A stretch of 10,334 nucleotides of DNA, from positions 1-10,334 of the forward strand of contig CAZAQS010000165.1 in the NCBI GenBank assembly GCA_964486825.1. Direction: 5' to 3'. Both the position numbers and the translations under genes were made by a program. Shown piece after piece: positions 1 through 6,757 of this stretch (within the stretch, counting starts at the first letter, position 1; each line of letters begins with the position of its first letter). Source of the stretch: CAZAQS01 sp964486825. GTDB taxonomy: Bacteria; Chloroflexota; Anaerolineae; Anaerolineales; UBA4823. The notes below the pieces were generated by a model, which saw only the letters and a list, made by a program, of their open reading frames with translations, searched no databases and was not told the origin of the DNA.

Positions 1-206
1 TTTACGGCGCACAGGCTTCCTTCCAGGATCCGGCCCGCTTTTCCTTCGCCCATGGCGGCAAAGACGGTCACCCCTACCCGGTCGACCGCCAGACTTACGA
101 TCAATCCATTCATCTGCTGAAGACAGCTGTCCAGCACGCCAGGATGGGTGAACGGGACCGCCTGGATGCCCTGAAGCGATTGAACCATCTGACCCAACCA
201 GAATAA
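1..206 (+). CDS. DUF763 family protein, C-terminal end (partial)
   Basis: The frame is open from base 3 and ends at TAA 204-206, giving the last 67 residues of a protein that begins outside the window. The segment FAHGGKDGHPYPVDR followed by QTYDQSI and a helical tail ending ALKRL is what I recognise as the conserved C-terminal part of DUF763, a family in bacteria and archaea with no established function. The gene appears to end normally: a second TAA follows at 207-209. What comes next (from 211) is a fragment of an unrelated oxidoreductase, so the region behind this gene has been rearranged. The family assignment comes from remembered motifs, not from a search. No role can be inferred from the part visible here. 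Confidence 0.75.
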   Translation, partial: YGAQASFQDPARFSFAHGGKDGHPYPVDRQTYDQSIHLLKTAVQHARMGERDRLDALKRLNHLTQPE

Positions 207-210
207 TAAT

Positions 211-373
211 GACTTTGGCTTCCTCGGCACCCCGCAGCAGGTGATCGAGCAGATGCATTCCTTCATTTAAAGTTGGTGGTAAATTATTCATGTTAGACTG
301 TGCAGGTTATCCAAATACGGCAACTCTTGAATTGCTGATCGGTGAGGTGCTGCCTGCATTAAACGACGGATAG
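211..373 (+). pseudogene. Remnant of a luciferase-like (LLM class) flavin-dependent oxidoreductase, C-terminus only, frameshifted
   Basis: The frame at 211-267 reads DFGFLGTPQQVIEQMHSFI and meets TAA at 268-270. If T268 is skipped, the frame at 269-370 reads on with FMLDCAGYPNTATLELL and then IGEVLPALN before TAG 371-373. Together these match the end of luciferase-like monooxygenases, where GTPEQVIEQ, a variable linker, YFMLDC and a LxxEVLPxL ending follow in that order. There is no start codon, and the whole N-terminal barrel is missing: the fragment begins a few bases after the DUF763 stop. I read it as the leftover of a deletion, with a one-base frameshift on top. It is not expected to make a product. 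Confidence 0.7.
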
Positions 374-376
374 GCG

Positions 377-472
377 ATGAATCCTGAATTTTCTTTACAC
401 ATCGGGCGCAGCATCATGCTCCTGGCGCTATTCTTAAGCGCTTTACTTGGGCTGCCCATTGTGCTGTTGTAG
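377..472 (+). CDS. Possible 31-residue hydrophobic peptide (doubtful)
   Basis: ATG 377 opens a 31-codon frame that ends at TAG 470-472, followed directly by TAA. Residues 13-31 are almost all Leu, Ile, Ala, Val or Phe, ending GLPIVLL, which would make one membrane segment. The only upstream hint of a ribosome binding site is a weak GGAT. The ORF lies between an oxidoreductase remnant and the vapBC promoter, so it may be chance or another decayed scrap. I recognise no family. Confidence 0.2.
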   Translation: MNPEFSLHIGRSIMLLALFLSALLGLPIVLL

Positions 473-488
473 TAAAAAAATCCGCTCC

Positions 489-517
489 TATTCAGTTCGG
501 TAAGATAATATTATAAT
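489..517 (+). promoter_or_regulatory. Probable sigma70-type promoter of vapBC
   Basis: A perfect TATAAT at 512-517 sits in an AT-rich stretch 45 bases before the vapB start. Seventeen bases upstream of it, TATTCA at 489-494 is a weak -35 candidate. Transcription would begin near 524, giving a leader of about 38 bases that contains the GGAGG ribosome binding site at 552-556. Confidence 0.5.
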
Positions 518-524
518 TAATCTT
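502..524 (+). promoter_or_regulatory. Candidate VapB operator dyad over the -10 box
   Basis: AAGAT at 502-506 is mirrored by ATCTT at 520-524, and the TATAAT box lies between the arms. AbrB-fold antitoxins usually repress their own operon by binding such dyads at the promoter, alone or with the toxin. The arms are only 5 bp in an AT-rich context, so chance occurrence is possible. The position is the main argument. Confidence 0.35.
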
Positions 525-561
525 GGAAATATATTCGTCGTCTTACTAATTGGAGGTAACG

Positions 562-792
562 ATGCACACAACTGTTTCTGTACGCGGCCAAACCGTGATT
601 CCGCGCCACATTCGAGAAGAATTAGGCATCACTCCTACGACCCGGTTGGAATGGAAAGTCAAGAACGGTGTGATTATCATCCTGCCCATTCCCTCCGACC
701 CGGTCCAGTCCGCAGTGGGAATCCTGGAGGGACGAGGACCTTCCACTGCGGATCTCCTGGCCGAGCGCAAAGCAGACAGGGAGAAAGAATAA
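562..792 (+). CDS. vapB: VapB-type antitoxin, SpoVT-AbrB domain
   Basis: The product has 76 residues and should neutralise the PIN toxin encoded next to it. Residues about 2-45 form a SpoVT/AbrB swapped-hairpin DNA-binding fold: SVRGQTVIPRHIREELGI is the standard first half, followed by a WKVKNGVIIILPI strand pair. The charged tail (about 48-76, with GRGPSTADLLAERK) is the kind of segment that wraps around and blocks the partner toxin. I chose ATG 562 because GGAGG at 552-556 lies five bases upstream. An in-frame TTG at 550 overlaps that site and is not a credible start. The stop codon shares one base with the start of vapC, so the two genes are translationally coupled. The operon is probably autorepressed through the promoter dyad at 502-524. 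Confidence 0.85.
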   Translation: MHTTVSVRGQTVIPRHIREELGITPTTRLEWKVKNGVIIILPIPSDPVQSAVGILEGRGPSTADLLAERKADREKE

Positions 793-1199
793 TGGCCGCT
801 TTCGTTCTGGACACATCGGCGCTGCTAACGATCCTGAACCGGGAAGACGGGCTGGATACAGTTTTGACCTTACTGGACAATGCCAAAGATCATCAAGACG
901 TTATATACATTCCCTTTATGGCTTTGATGGAGCTCGAATACCTGCTGCTGCGCAGAGTAAGCCCCGAAGAAACGATGGCTATTTTGACGTTAGTGGGAGC
1001 CTGGCCTGTTCGTGTGCAGGAATCTACACAAGAATGGCGACATCACGCTGCCATGATCAAGTCGCAGACTCCTCTTTCTCTAGCCGATGCCTGGATCGCA
1101 GCATTGGCTCTGTTTCACGACGCTGAGCTGGTTCATAAAGACCCCGAATACGAGCAAATACCCAATCTTCCCATGGTGAAATTGCCATACAAGGGGTGA
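792..1199 (+). CDS. vapC: VapC-type toxin, PIN-domain ribonuclease
   Basis: The product has 135 residues, the normal size for VapC, a metal-dependent RNase that inhibits translation when freed from its antitoxin. The four acidic residues of the PIN active site are all in place: D7 in VLDTSALL, E47 in MALMELEYLL, D99 in LSLADAWIAALAL and D117 in LVHKDPEY. The toxin therefore looks catalytically intact. Start ATG 792 overlaps the vapB stop by one base (TAATG), typical of coupled translation. The frame is open further upstream to 651, but that part runs inside vapB and is not coding. The actual RNA target (initiator tRNA, other tRNA, rRNA or mRNA) cannot be told from sequence. Confidence 0.9.
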   Translation: MAAFVLDTSALLTILNREDGLDTVLTLLDNAKDHQDVIYIPFMALMELEYLLLRRVSPEETMAILTLVGAWPVRVQESTQEWRHHAAMIKSQTPLSLADAWIAALALFHDAELVHKDPEYEQIPNLPMVKLPYKG

Positions 1200-1435
1200 G
1201 CGTAAGTGCTGGAGCCTGCTTTGTAGGCCCTACGTGATTCCACAGTTTCGACGCAGCCGCTTCTCGTTTGCTTCCCCAAACCTTTTCCCCATGTCCTTGT
1301 GCCGGGCAGAAATAATCCCAACCACCATAATCAATACAATTGTAGTCCATCATAGGAAGCTACTCTATAAATGCCACAGAATCCCAGCCATCCGCTACGC
1401 GTTTTATGGGGCGGCAACCGGAAACGAGTGTGCGC
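1200..1435. other. Non-coding gap between convergent vapC and the acetyltransferase gene
   Basis: About 235 bases separate the ends of two convergent genes. I find no tRNA, no strong stem-loop followed by a T tract, and no good ORF with a ribosome binding site. An 11-base palindrome (GTAGGCCCTAC, about 1223-1233) is present but has too small a loop to act as a terminator. The only coding-like stretch is the minus-strand frame 1230-1328, listed separately. Confidence 0.5.
1230..1328 (-). pseudogene. Possible remnant of a small membrane protein gene
   Basis: From ATG 1328 the minus strand reads 32 codons to TAG 1232-1230. The peptide starts with a hydrophobic run (MVVGII, preceded in the open frame by IVLI) and continues with a charged stretch, ARHKDMGKRFGEANEKRLRR, whose composition looks like real protein. 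No ribosome binding site is visible, and the frame stops at a TGA just upstream. A different frame has a tandem ATG at about 1350, so a frameshifted small gene is possible. I recognise no family, and chance is not excluded. Confidence 0.2.
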
Positions 1436-1891
1436 TTATAGGAGCTTGGTCAACGTAACATCTTCGTCATGAAAACCTAAATGATGGTAAAAGCTGAGCG
1501 CCCGTGTATTCGCAGCGCCAGTTGAAACTGTGAGTAGTGAATAGCCTTGCTGGCGCGCCCACTGCTCGCAAACCTCCAACAAAGCGGTGCCAACTCCACG
1601 ACCTTCCGCCGTTTCACTGGTTGCCAGCTCCCCAATATAAGCTTGCCGTTGACCAGTAAAGTGTGTGCTATGCGAGACGGTTGCAAAGCCAAGTCGTCCG
1701 CCCTGCTCATCTTCCGCAATGAGGACCATTGTCTTCTGATTGTGTTGGTTAATACTCTCCGTGAGCCAACCCTGAACCGTACTAAGCCAGAGTTCCAAAT
1801 CACGCCAGGGTTGCATGCCGATTGCAAGACGTGGGACAAGACTGAGAACGAAGGCGCGGTCTGTATCAACATATGGGCGCACACGTAGCAT
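1436..1891 (-). CDS. GNAT family N-acetyltransferase
   Basis: The product has 151 residues and should transfer an acetyl group from acetyl-CoA to an amine on an unknown substrate. The GNAT core is clear: a strand around residues 84-90, then the acetyl-CoA pyrophosphate loop GRGVG at 97-101 followed by the helix TALLEVCEQWARQQG, then strand LLTVSTG and the closing NTRALSFYHHLGF at 128-140. I chose ATG 1889-1891 because AGGAGA (minus strand, 1898-1903) lies six bases upstream. In-frame ATGs further up (to 1918) would place that site inside the coding region. It runs opposite to vapBC and follows the ABC ATPase gene in the same direction after 83 bases, probably from its own promoter. It may act on a small metabolite or a protein N-terminus; neither can be chosen. 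Confidence 0.85.
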   Translation of the reverse strand: MLRVRPYVDTDRAFVLSLVPRLAIGMQPWRDLELWLSTVQGWLTESINQHNQKTMVLIAEDEQGGRLGFATVSHSTHFTGQRQAYIGELATSETAEGRGVGTALLEVCEQWARQQGYSLLTVSTGAANTRALSFYHHLGFHDEDVTLTKLL

Positions 1892-1941
1892 GACAAATCT
1901 CCTCATGGTTTGAAACACTGATACCGTTGTTTCATTAGCAG

Positions 1942-1970
1942 ATTATACCTGTGCTCTGAAAACATATAGA
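1942..1970 (-). promoter_or_regulatory. Possible promoter of the acetyltransferase gene
   Basis: On the minus strand a perfect TATAAT occupies 1947-1942, about 50 bases before the chosen start. The position 17 bases further upstream (1965-1970) reads TCTATA, a poor -35. This is a plausible but weak promoter. The gene could also be read through from the ABC operon, since no terminator is visible between them. Confidence 0.35.
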
Positions 1971-1974
1971 TTAC

Positions 1975-2655
1975 CTAGACGATCTTCCCGTCTCTCAACA
2001 GCAATATTCTATCCGCATATCGGGCTAAGGCTTCATTGTGGGTGACAAGTACCACCGTTACCCCACGATCTTGATTGAACTTCTTCAACAAACCGGCAAT
2101 CTCTTCCCCCGCTCTGCTGTCCACGTTTCCCGTTGGCTCATCCGCCAGGATGATCTTGGGCGTGTTCACCAGCGCCCGGGCGATGGCTACTCGCTGCTGC
2201 TCTCCTCCAGAAAGCTGTGCAGGGAGGTGGTGAATACGGCTCTCCAGTCCAACCGAAACAAGCAGGTTGCGTGCCTGCTCTTCCAGGTTGAAATCCAATT
2301 TTCTTCGATAGGGGATCAGCGGCAGCATCACATTTTCCAGGGCGGATAGCACTGGAATCAGGTTGAAGGCCTGGAAGACAAATCCAATGTGCTCCAGCCG
2401 GAAGTCGGCCAAAGCGTTCCCTCTGAGCGTCCTTGTATCGACCCCGTTCACCAGGATGTCACCTTCCGTCGGCTGGTCCAGCGTGCCGATCAGGTTGAGC
2501 AGCGTCGATTTCCCCGACCCGGAAGGGCCGGTGATTGCCAGGTACTCGCCCTCCTGGACGGCCAACCTGACCTTGTCCAGCACTTTGACTTCGACTCCAT
2601 TGCGATAGACTTTGGTGAGATCGATTGCCTGGATGATATCGTTGTTCTCCCCCAT
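1975..2655 (-). CDS. ABC transporter ATP-binding protein, MacB/LolD-like
   Basis: This 226-residue cytoplasmic ATPase powers the FtsX-type permease encoded just upstream. All catalytic elements are present: Walker A GPSGSGKST at 43-51, Q-loop Q95 in FVFQAFNL, signature LSGGEQQR at 148-155, Walker B IILADEP with E173, D-loop NVDS, and H206 in LVTHNEA. Full length and the LSGGEQQR signature fit the MacB/LolD/FtsE class, which acts on substrates from the outer face of the membrane or in lipoprotein release rather than in classical import. I chose ATG 2655 because AGGAG (2663-2667) lies seven bases upstream. An in-frame ATG at 2679 would overlap the permease end by eight bases and place that site inside the gene. 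The gap to the permease stop is 16 bases, so they form one transcription unit. Confidence 0.92.
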   Translation of the reverse strand: MGENNDIIQAIDLTKVYRNGVEVKVLDKVRLAVQEGEYLAITGPSGSGKSTLLNLIGTLDQPTEGDILVNGVDTRTLRGNALADFRLEHIGFVFQAFNLIPVLSALENVMLPLIPYRRKLDFNLEEQARNLLVSVGLESRIHHLPAQLSGGEQQRVAIARALVNTPKIILADEPTGNVDSRAGEEIAGLLKKFNQDRGVTVVLVTHNEALARYADRILLLRDGKIV

Positions 2656-2671
2656 GCATCTACTCCTTTGC

Positions 2672-5292
2672 TCACTCATACCGCATGGCTTCTACTGGAG
2701 GGATTTGTGCTGCCTGCCTGGCGGGGTAAAAGGCTGCCAGCGCGCTCACCAAAACCGGTATCAACAGGGCAGGCAAAAGCAGGCCCATTCCGGCCAGCGG
2801 TAAAGTCCGGTAAAGATACCAGAAGGAAACACACCCGATTCCCCAGCCGATCAGCCCGGCAATGCCAGCTAGCCCAACGGCCTCCATCACGAACAGGTTG
2901 AACACTTTCCTGTCTCGCCAGCCGATCGCTTTCAGGATACCGATCTCCCGCCGGCGCTCGATCACTGCCATTAGCAGTACGTCGGCTGTGGCGAAACCGG
3001 CGACCAGAAATGAGATCCCGGCCATCAGCAAGTGGAGCGGCCCGATGTGCACCAGGATGGTTTCTCCCAAAAGCGTGTCGGTCAGGTAGCCACGCATGTA
3101 AAGGATGATACCGAGGAATAGCGTGATCAGCGCGGCCGAGATGGCCATGGTCAGAATCGCCAGGGAGGCCCGTATTCTGCGCTGTAGCGCCTGGCGCAGA
3201 GCATAAGCAGGGATGGATAACCTGCTCAACCGAACTGACGATGCGGCGATTTCACCCCTGGCCAGGGTTTGCGCCGGCATGGTGCGCGCCGCCAGTACAG
3301 CCGGCAGCAGGCTACTCAGGGTACACAACGCCAGGCCGAGCGGCAAGATCCAGAACGCCTTCTGCAGCGGCATTTCCAGGTCCAGCACGGCCGATAGCAA
3401 CAGGCCCAGGCCGGATCCGAGCAGACCAGCGATCAGACCGGTCAGGATTCCTTCAGAGACCACCATTCCGAAAACTGCGCTGCTTCGCCATCCTAAGGCT
3501 TTTTGCAGGGCGATCTCCCGCCGGCAGGCCAGGGTGCTGACCAGGGACGTATTCAGGATATATACGCCAGAGACGAGCAACATTATTGAGAACAGGAGAA
3601 CGTTAATCCGTTGCACTTCTTTGGCGATGCTGTAACTGACGCCCTTCTGTACCCAGCCCTCTTCCACGTACCCGGCCGGCGGCACCCGGTCATCTCCGGA
3701 TATATATACAAGGGTCCTTTTCGGTGAAGACCCAACGGTAATATCCACCTCCAAGCCAGTGCGCGCCATGATTTCGGCTGCAACCTGCTCGATTTTTCCG
3801 CGCGCTTCCGGTGTAAATTGATCGACTTCAGCTACTCTGACCCGCACGGCGCTGACCGGCCTTTCGGGGTTGAAAGATAAACGCGCAGCCATATCCAGCG
3901 TCGTAAGCGCTAATGGCGGGCTGATGATGTAACCGATATCGCTGAACGTGGGACCTAACTCGACCGGTTCCACCTGGCGACCAGCTGGATCGTATCGCAA
4001 CGTCACGCGCGGCGGAAAATAAGTTTCGAGAGGGACCTCACAGGCCTCTGCTGGAAGGGGGATACGCTCAATGTCGTAGGTTCCCTGGACAACGAATGGC
4101 AGGCTGCCCCCGCGACCCGTCCCAACCCCAGATTCACGGAATTTCATTTCTGGGCTAATATCCTGGCTGGGATCCTGAATCTGCATGAAGATAGCCGTTA
4201 AGGCGCCGGTGGATAACCCTGAGCCATAGGGAATGGCTTCAACTACGCTTCCCTCTGCCCTGGTCGGTGCTGTAGTTTCCCGGTAGCGCAGCCCGGACGA
4301 TAGGGCGTTGATCGAATTGAACGTGTCACGATAACTGCTCACACTGGCTAAAGCTTCTGGATAGGCCGACTCGCCATCGAATACCCATTCTTTTGTGGTT
4401 ATTGCCGGAAGACCTTCCAGGTATTCTTCCCCACCCGCTTCTTCCAATCTTTCGCGCGTCTTTTGCGTTAAGACCAGGTCAATCCGCTTCCAGGCCGTTC
4501 GCAAATCGAAATCAACGTAGCTACGCACATTGAGGATCAATGGAATGTCCCCCGGCCGGTCTGGCGCATGCAGATACTCTCCGTCAACCATCGCCTGCTC
4601 CAACTCCAGGAGCCTGTTCTCCTGTTCTGGATCGATCGCTGCGAGAAGCACCGGAAAGCGGAAGGCGGTGTATCGGGGCCAGGGCATGCGATTGAAATCC
4701 AAACGTTCACCTGGTTCAGCGAGCTTGGCCCGTTCTTCCTGGTATTCTTCAGGGCTGAATGTCAGACGGTATTGAATGTTGTAATATGGGCTGTCAAAGA
4801 GGTGGTAAATTTCACCGCCGCTCTCAGGACAGTAGAAGAACTCTCTCCCCTTACCCAGGTAATCGCGCAGGCCATCGTTGATCTGGACCGAGTTTTCTAA
4901 ACGATAGAAGCCCGGCTCGCATTGAATATCCAGTGGCACCAGATAAACCATCTCGAAGTAGCCGATCATCGCGATGGGAGCTGCCGCTTCGACGCCCGGT
5001 ATGCTCCGGATTGCTTCCACCTGCGCCGGGGTGATGCCCGCGTCCAGTTCATTCAGGTGATTCGCCTGGACCAGCCCGTGCGCTCGTTCGATATCCGATC
5101 GCGAACCCGCCGGGCGGACCAGGATATCGTAAGTAGTTCGCCAATACTGGACCAGGTCTTCGTCGACGGTGACTTTGGTCGTCTCGACCGAAGACAGCAG
5201 CAGGCCAAACGCTGCGCTGACGATCAGGACGATATCAATAGCGCCGACCGCTCCCGGCGGGCCAGGAAAATGCGCCAAACCAGTCGAAACAT
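2672..5292 (-). CDS. FtsX/MacB-type ABC transporter permease, two FtsX domains, start region frameshifted
   Basis: This is a large membrane subunit of about 873 residues once the missing base is allowed for. After an N-terminal helix there is a long extracytoplasmic region (about 35-555) that I cannot place in a known fold. Then comes a first FtsX domain with three helices (about 560-665), a helix at about 705-730, and a second FtsX domain with three helices up to the end, eight membrane segments in all. Both FtsX halves carry the cytoplasmic RREI-x-L-x-KA-x-GWR motif (CRREIALQKALGWR and RRREIGILKAIGWR) expected at the ATPase contact. The strong AAAGGAGG at 5301-5308 is eight bases from ATG 5292, which starts MFRLVWRIFLARRERSALL, a proper permease N-terminus. 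That frame stops at TGA 5226-5224, while the main body is open one frame over. The main frame alone begins only at an unsupported TTG (5278). One base deleted near 5224-5250, or a sequencing error, explains this. Confidence 0.85.
5224..5292 (-). other. Frameshifted permease N-terminus
   Basis: ATG 5292 has an excellent ribosome binding site and 22 sensible codons, including a basic ARRER patch before a hydrophobic stretch, and is then cut by TGA 5226-5224. The reading frame that carries the rest of the permease overlaps it and continues IVSAAFGLLLSS, the second half of the same helix. Adding one base restores a single frame of 874 codons including the stop. No slippery heptamer is visible, so a programmed shift is unlikely. 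Confidence 0.75.
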
Positions 5293-5300
5293 GCTCCTTG

Positions 5301-5308
5301 CCTCCTTT
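5301..5308 (-). promoter_or_regulatory. Strong ribosome binding site deciding the permease start
   Basis: The minus strand reads AAAGGAGG, close to a full match to the 16S rRNA tail, eight bases before ATG 5292. No comparable site precedes the TTG at 5278. A second AGGAG lies only one base from the ATG, too close to serve. Confidence 0.7.
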
Positions 5309-5335
5309 AGTTGCTACTTAAGGGTTACAGTGCAA

Positions 5336-5737
5336 TCACTCAGGATTGTTATTGAACGCTTCACAGTTGAGCAGCGTTTTCACCGTTGAGAGTCTGTCCC
5401 GGATCTCCCGGAGAGCTTCAACGGTGGCAGGAGATCCGGACGTTTCCTCGGCGGTTCGCAATGCCAGTTGCTCCCGGACCCCAGGCTCTACCAGGCGCAC
5501 CGCCTCGCAGACCTCGCCCACCGTGCCTCGATTTTCGACAGTATTTCGAAGGATAACCTTTGCGATGACCGCGCTGCCGATGAATTCTTCCATGTAGGCG
5601 GTCGTCGTCCCGATTTCCTCGATCTCCTTCAACGCCCATCCGGGAACCGGGTCATCTATAGTGAACGATTTGCTGCACCCGGCGAGGAGATAGAACAGGA
5701 GCGCCGGTAGCAATGTCGAGAAAATTTTCTTCTTCAT
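5336..5737 (-). CDS. Small lipoprotein of unknown function in the ABC operon
   Basis: The product has 133 residues. It begins MKKK, followed by a hydrophobic stretch and the lipobox LLAGC with C21, so signal peptidase II should cut before C21 and leave a lipidated mature protein of 113 residues outside the cytoplasmic membrane. The mature part is mostly helical-looking (EIEEIGTTTAYMEEFIG, VEALREIRDRLSTVKTLL) and carries one further cysteine near the end. I recognise no domain. I chose ATG 5737 because it gives a clean signal peptide directly after AGGA (5742-5745). In-frame ATGs 12-15 bases upstream would put MMQDI in front of it. The gene lies 36 bases after the anti-sigma gene and 43 before the permease start, so it is very probably an accessory, sensor or substrate-binding partner of the transporter. 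That role is inferred from position only. Confidence 0.8.
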   Translation of the reverse strand: MKKKIFSTLLPALLFYLLAGCSKSFTIDDPVPGWALKEIEEIGTTTAYMEEFIGSAVIAKVILRNTVENRGTVGEVCEAVRLVEPGVREQLALRTAEETSGSPATVEALREIRDRLSTVKTLLNCEAFNNNPE

Positions 5738-5773
5738 GATGTCCTGCATCATCTTGCGGACCCAATGCTGAAT

Positions 5774-6757
5774 TTATGGAATCGATTCGGCAATGCGAAG
5801 CGCTTCGTCAAGGGATAGATCGCGGCCGCCGACCTCGTAAAGGACGTCCTCAGCTTCCCAGGCTAATACCTTTCCGTCGATCCAGGCGGCCGGGTTTTCG
5901 CCAACTACTACTTCTTCCACAGAGCCGTTTGTAGCAATCACGCTGACCTTGACGGTCGTGAGTTCGGGCGCTTCTCCAGGTTTTTCTCCAACACGGCCCA
6001 TGAATAGGACGATTTCGTTGTCCGGATCGCCGTAGAAGAGAAAGGCCTGCTCTTCCGACGCGCCTGCTGGCGGCAGCCTGACTTCCCGCAAAGCGCATCC
6101 GTCGGGTAGGTAACCAGGTTCTCGCAGAAGAAGATCGGTATGCTCTTGCGCTTCAAGAATGCTTGCAAAGGACCTGACGGTCGGATCAGAGCCAGGCGGT
6201 AGTTCCCCTCCACTGCCTCCGAGTATCGTCTCGATCATCCAGTGGTTATCTGGGGTCACAGAGGGCTCGTCACCCGGCTCCCATTCGATCTGCTTCACAG
6301 AAGCGTAGTCGCCCAGGAAGACTTCTCGAATGAATTGGCTGGCGAGAGCTCGCACGGGCGGGACGAAAAATAAAGAGGATATGGCGATCAACAACACAGC
6401 GAGACCAGTCCAGGCCAGAGCTGTTCGCTGGGTGGATCTTTGGTATGTTTTCACAGCAGGAATGAAACCAGGGCGATACTCAGAATGATGGCGGCTCCAG
6501 GCCTGAAAGTGGCCGTACATACGCTTAGAATTCTCTTCGAGTCGGGTGCTATACACTTGTCTCCACTTCTCAACCAGCCGGGTATCCAGGTGCTGCTGAT
6601 ACGCTTGCCTTGCTTGGGGGACCGTGCTGGCCAGGTGTGCACAAAAGCCATATAGCGAATCCTCCTGCTGGCGTTCCACGTTACCTAGCAATGCAATCTG
6701 CTCGATCTCCTCCAGCAGCCTGCGGTCCCTCTCGTTGGCTTCACCCTGTTCATTCAT
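5774..6757 (-). CDS. Anti-sigma factor-like membrane protein, DUF4367 domain
   Basis: The product has 327 residues. A cytoplasmic N-terminal part of about 110 residues, helical and charged, is followed by one membrane helix at about 112-132 (ALAWTGLAVLLIAISSLFF) and the PPVRALASQFI segment common in such proteins. The extracytoplasmic C-terminal domain has the DUF4367 pattern: GYLPDGCALREV, a strand with FYGDPDNEIVLFM, V-x-V-x-G-x-NPAAW, VLAWE, and an LSLDEALRIAESI ending. The expected role is to bind and hold the ECF sigma factor at the membrane until a signal outside releases it. There is no HxxxCxxC zinc motif, so it is not a ZAS-type anti-sigma, and the sigma-binding surface is inferred. 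ATG 6757 follows AGAGGA (6763-6768) by five bases and overlaps the sigma gene end by eight bases (ATGAATGA), which points to coupled, near-equal production. An upstream TTG at 6778 is less likely. Confidence 0.8.
   Translation of the reverse strand: MNEQGEANERDRRLLEEIEQIALLGNVERQQEDSLYGFCAHLASTVPQARQAYQQHLDTRLVEKWRQVYSTRLEENSKRMYGHFQAWSRHHSEYRPGFIPAVKTYQRSTQRTALAWTGLAVLLIAISSLFFVPPVRALASQFIREVFLGDYASVKQIEWEPGDEPSVTPDNHWMIETILGGSGGELPPGSDPTVRSFASILEAQEHTDLLLREPGYLPDGCALREVRLPPAGASEEQAFLFYGDPDNEIVLFMGRVGEKPGEAPELTTVKVSVIATNGSVEEVVVGENPAAWIDGKVLAWEAEDVLYEVGGRDLSLDEALRIAESIP

Noticed and set aside
550..561. TTG 550 as the vapB start
   Set aside because: It would put the GGAGG ribosome binding site inside the gene; ATG 562 is correctly spaced from that site.
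651..791. Upstream extension of the vapC frame giving a 182-residue protein
   Set aside because: It lies fully inside vapB in another frame, and its residues do not resemble a PIN protein. ATG 792 with the TAATG overlap is the standard arrangement.
1057..1353. 98-codon minus-strand ORF beginning with two ATGs and running into vapC
   Set aside because: Half of it is antisense to the conserved PIN domain, it has no ribosome binding site, and its composition (many Trp and Cys) is not protein-like. Another frame of the same stretch looks more coding.
5224..5292. Programmed ribosomal frameshift at the start of the permease
   Set aside because: There is no slippery heptamer, no internal binding site and no clear stimulatory hairpin around the TGA. 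A one-base deletion or error is the simpler explanation.
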